Shown piece after piece: positions 62,120 through 64,000 of a stretch of DNA of 64,000 bases. How positions within the stretch are numbered: position 1 is the stretch's first letter; each line of letters opens with the position of its first letter. Location of the stretch: the NCBI RefSeq assembly GCF_004125825.1, contig NZ_QQWI01000004.1, positions 62,001 through 126,000 of the forward strand, in the 5' to 3' direction. The stretch comes from Fusibacter sp. A1 (GTDB taxonomy: Bacteria; Bacillota; Clostridia; Peptostreptococcales; Acidaminobacteraceae). Under the pieces are notes generated by a model. That model made no database searches. It had not been told where the DNA came from and saw nothing but the letters and a program-made list of their open reading frames with translations. The position numbers and the translations under genes are program-made.

Positions 62120-63922
62120 ATGAAGTTGAAGCATAAGACGATTCTCTTAATTACTACGGCGCTCCTTGCGCTAACAGCTCTCAGTGTATGTTTCGCTCAT
62201 ACCGACTCAAACACTTCACGAGTCGATTTTCCAAAACAGCTCGAAAGCTATAAGGATCCCGAGGACGCAAGTATTCTAGCCATTATCCGCTCACGCATCA
62301 AGGAGCACCCCTTCAATGTCGTGGCGACGCTTATCTTTTTCGCGGCGATCATACATACCATGCTGGTCAGTTTTTTTCATAACTGGGCATTTAAATTTGA
62401 GCATAGGTATGAAGAACTCAAAAAAGAAGGGCTAAGGGACAAGTCCTCACAGTCCATGATGGCGGGAGTCTGTCATCTTCTGGGCGAGGTAGAAGCCGTT
62501 TTCGGAATTTGGGCGATTGCGCTTGCAGTCGCTATCGCGTCTTTCTTTAATTGGCATACCTTTGTAAGTTATGTGAACAACCTGCATTATACTGAACCTT
62601 TATTCATTGTAGTTGTTATGACTATAGCATCTAGCCGTCCCATACTCAAGCTCTTTGAGCTGCTTATGTGGCGAATTGTTAATTTTTTTGGTGGAACGCT
62701 TGAGGCATGGTGGCTGATCATCTTGATTTTCGCGCCGCTATTAGGCTCCTTAGTCACAGAGCCCGCAGCGATGACGATTGCAGCATTCTTGCTCTCAGAC
62801 AAGTTCTATATTTTGAAACCGTCAAATCGACTGAAATATGCTACGCTCGCACTACTCTTTGTAAACGTTTCAGTAGGTGGGTCGTTAACGAACTTTGCTT
62901 CACCGCCAATCTTAATGGTCGCAGGTCCATGGGGGTGGGACAGTCAATTCATGCTCTTAACCTTTGGATTCAAATCAATAGCCGCAATTATTCTTTGCAC
63001 AATTGTCTACTTTATCCTATTTAGAAAAGATCTTTCGGACTTGAAAGAAACCTATGAGGACTATAGATACAAAAGGCACATTCAACACAGATTTATCAGT
63101 AAAAAGGAGCTCGAATCCAATTTCGACGATCTGGAAAAACTTGTGGATAAACGTGTCGGATTTACTAGCGAGCTCAACGCATATTCTGTTATCTTAAAAG
63201 AAAATATCAAAGAGCTTGCGGCTTTAAAGCTCACTGAGGAAGAACAGGCGAAGTACGATATCAGCAATGCTATCGATGAGAAATTTGAAGGCATAAAAAT
63301 TGAAGAGTTTAACAGGACGATACCAGGTCTAATGCCCAATAAGGACGAAACCCAGATATTCGATGCTAACTGGGATGCAAGAGAAGACCGTGTTCCAAAA
63401 TGGATCATGCTCGTAAATATCCTATTTTTAATTTGGACCGTTTTCAACTCACACGAACCCGTTCTATTTCTATCAGGTTTTCTATTCTATCTAGGATTTT
63501 ACCAGGTAACTGCATTCTATCAAAATCGAATGGACTTAAAACCCGCTCTTTTAGTCGCATTCTTTATCGGAGGATTGATGGTTCATGGTGGTCTTCAAGG
63601 TTGGTGGATAGCTCCGCTACTTGCCAATCTTCCTGAGCTTGGACTAAACATCACATCGATTGTCCTGACAGCATTTAACGACAACGCCGCGATCACCTAT
63701 TTGAGCACACTTGTGACTGATTTTCCTGATACGCTCAAGTACGCCATCGTTACAGGGGCTATCACCGGCGGTGGACTAACCGTCATCGCCAACTCACCAA
63801 ACCCAGTCGGTCAGTCCATTCTAAAGAAACACTTTGAAAAAGGGGTCTCCTCGCTTCAACTATTGAAGTTCGCACTGCTTCCGACCTTCATCACAGGACT
63901 GATCTTCTTCCTGACAAGATAA
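62120..63922 (+). CDS. putative Na+/H+ antiporter (PF07399-like)
   Basis: About 600 residues from the ATG at 62120, 7 bp after GGAGGT; an ATG at 62114 stands too close to that site. An N-terminal hydrophobic segment (LLITTALLALTALSVCFA) could be a signal peptide. Then ten or so membrane helices: VVATLIFFAAIIHTMLVSFF, AVFGIWAIALAVAIASFF, LWIIL-type WWLIILIFAPLLGSLVTEPAAM, NVSVGGSLTNFASPPILMVAGPWGW, and near the end LTAFNDNAAITYLSTL and GGGLTVIANSPNPVGQSIL. The repeated TEPA and FNDN/ANSPNP motifs match the ArsB/NhaD-like fold. A charged cytoplasmic region of about 110 residues lies in the middle. The ion is not proven. Confidence 0.85.
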   Translation: MKLKHKTILLITTALLALTALSVCFAHTDSNTSRVDFPKQLESYKDPEDASILAIIRSRIKEHPFNVVATLIFFAAIIHTMLVSFFHNWAFKFEHRYEELKKEGLRDKSSQSMMAGVCHLLGEVEAVFGIWAIALAVAIASFFNWHTFVSYVNNLHYTEPLFIVVVMTIASSRPILKLFELLMWRIVNFFGGTLEAWWLIILIFAPLLGSLVTEPAAMTIAAFLLSDKFYILKPSNRLKYATLALLFVNVSVGGSLTNFASPPILMVAGPWGWDSQFMLLTFGFKSIAAIILCTIVYFILFRKDLSDLKETYEDYRYKRHIQHRFISKKELESNFDDLEKLVDKRVGFTSELNAYSVILKENIKELAALKLTEEEQAKYDISNAIDEKFEGIKIEEFNRTIPGLMPNKDETQIFDANWDAREDRVPKWIMLVNILFLIWTVFNSHEPVLFLSGFLFYLGFYQVTAFYQNRMDLKPALLVAFFIGGLMVHGGLQGWWIAPLLANLPELGLNITSIVLTAFNDNAAITYLSTLVTDFPDTLKYAIVTGAITGGGLTVIANSPNPVGQSILKKHFEKGVSSLQLLKFALLPTFITGLIFFLTR

Positions 63923-63936
63923 ACCGAAACACACGA

Positions 63937-63968
63937 AAAAGGGCTGCAATCTAATGATTGCAGCCCTT
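63937..63968. terminator. terminator after the antiporter gene
   Basis: GGGCTGCAATC / GATTGCAGCCC with a TAAT loop; TTAAT follows on the plus strand and TTTTT on the minus strand. It may also serve a convergent gene beyond the window. Nothing is recognisable in the last 30 bases. Confidence 0.75.
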
Positions 63969-64000
63969 AATACAAGAAGGATATTTGAAAAGAGGATTAA

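Noticed and set aside
1..64000. Mobile elements, CRISPR arrays, tRNA or rRNA genes
   Set aside because: I saw no transposase or integrase gene, no spaced direct-repeat array, no cloverleaf with CCA-type end and no rRNA motif in reading the window.

Overview
The window looks like chromosomal DNA of a low-to-moderate G+C Gram-positive anaerobe of the class Clostridia. The evidence is AGGAGG ribosome sites throughout, a fused 1245-residue PurL, split glycine dehydrogenase (gcvPA/gcvPB), a tandem glycine riboswitch, an SLH-domain wall protein, a FloT/NfeD pair, LytTR and YerC-type regulators, and many 'DUF' families typical of Firmicutes. A Fusibacter/Acidaminobacter-like relative is possible, but I cannot prove this from the sequence. 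I see no rRNA, tRNA, insertion sequence, phage gene or CRISPR array, so this is core-type chromosome with a few accessory blocks.

Layout. 1-0.8 kb: 3' part of an alpha/beta hydrolase. 0.8-9.1 kb (minus): a seven-gene surface-polymer operon running VTC-type polymerase, DUF4956, CotH-like kinase, membrane-anchored glycosidase-like protein, HEAT-repeat protein, processive GT2 glycosyltransferase, secreted TIM-barrel-like protein. 9.2-20.5 kb (minus): de novo purine synthesis purL-purE-C-F-M-N-H-D, with a CGAA palindrome between purL and purE and a plus-strand structured RNA candidate between purH and purD. 20.6-24.2 kb (plus): LysR regulator, YerC/TrpR-like regulator, chemoreceptor. 24.3-34.5 kb (minus): Nif3-like protein, SLH protein, NfeD/flotillin, serine hydrolase, ROK glucokinase, UPF0316 protein whose start codon lies in a perfect inverted repeat, and a multi-HAMP chemoreceptor.

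34.7-42.5 kb: a small STAS-like protein divergent from the chemoreceptor, with matching dyads in front of both genes; DUF2225, an enlarged FtsA-like ATPase, Nth and YlxP (minus); then LytTR regulator + DUF4438, and an ECF sigma factor with an overlapping 39-residue protein and a 396-residue protein with solenoid-like repeats (plus). 42.5-49.5 kb (minus): lipA-gcvT-gcvH-gcvPA-gcvPB-lpd, a complete glycine cleavage system under a tandem glycine riboswitch. 49.6-52.5 kb: two small unknown proteins, a DUF2156 protein and archaeal-type phosphoglycerate mutase. 52.7-56.7 kb (minus): an envelope-stress block of two-component system, Hsp20 and HtrA. 56.8-62 kb (minus): an eight-subunit Mrp/Mbh-type cation antiporter module without a fused MrpA, followed by an RseC-like protein with a Fur-like box. 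62.1-63.9 kb (plus): a putative Na+/H+ antiporter.

Working together: the purine, glycine-cleavage and lipoate genes form a one-carbon/purine supply set (glycine gives methylene-THF, and purN/purH use formyl-THF). The Mrp-like module and the final antiporter suggest sodium-coupled energetics. The strongest candidates for undescribed biology are the structured RNA at 10550-10738, the ECF sigma/39-residue protein/solenoid operon, the paired dyads at 34.5-34.7 kb, and the VTC-DUF4956-CotH-GT2 polymer operon.
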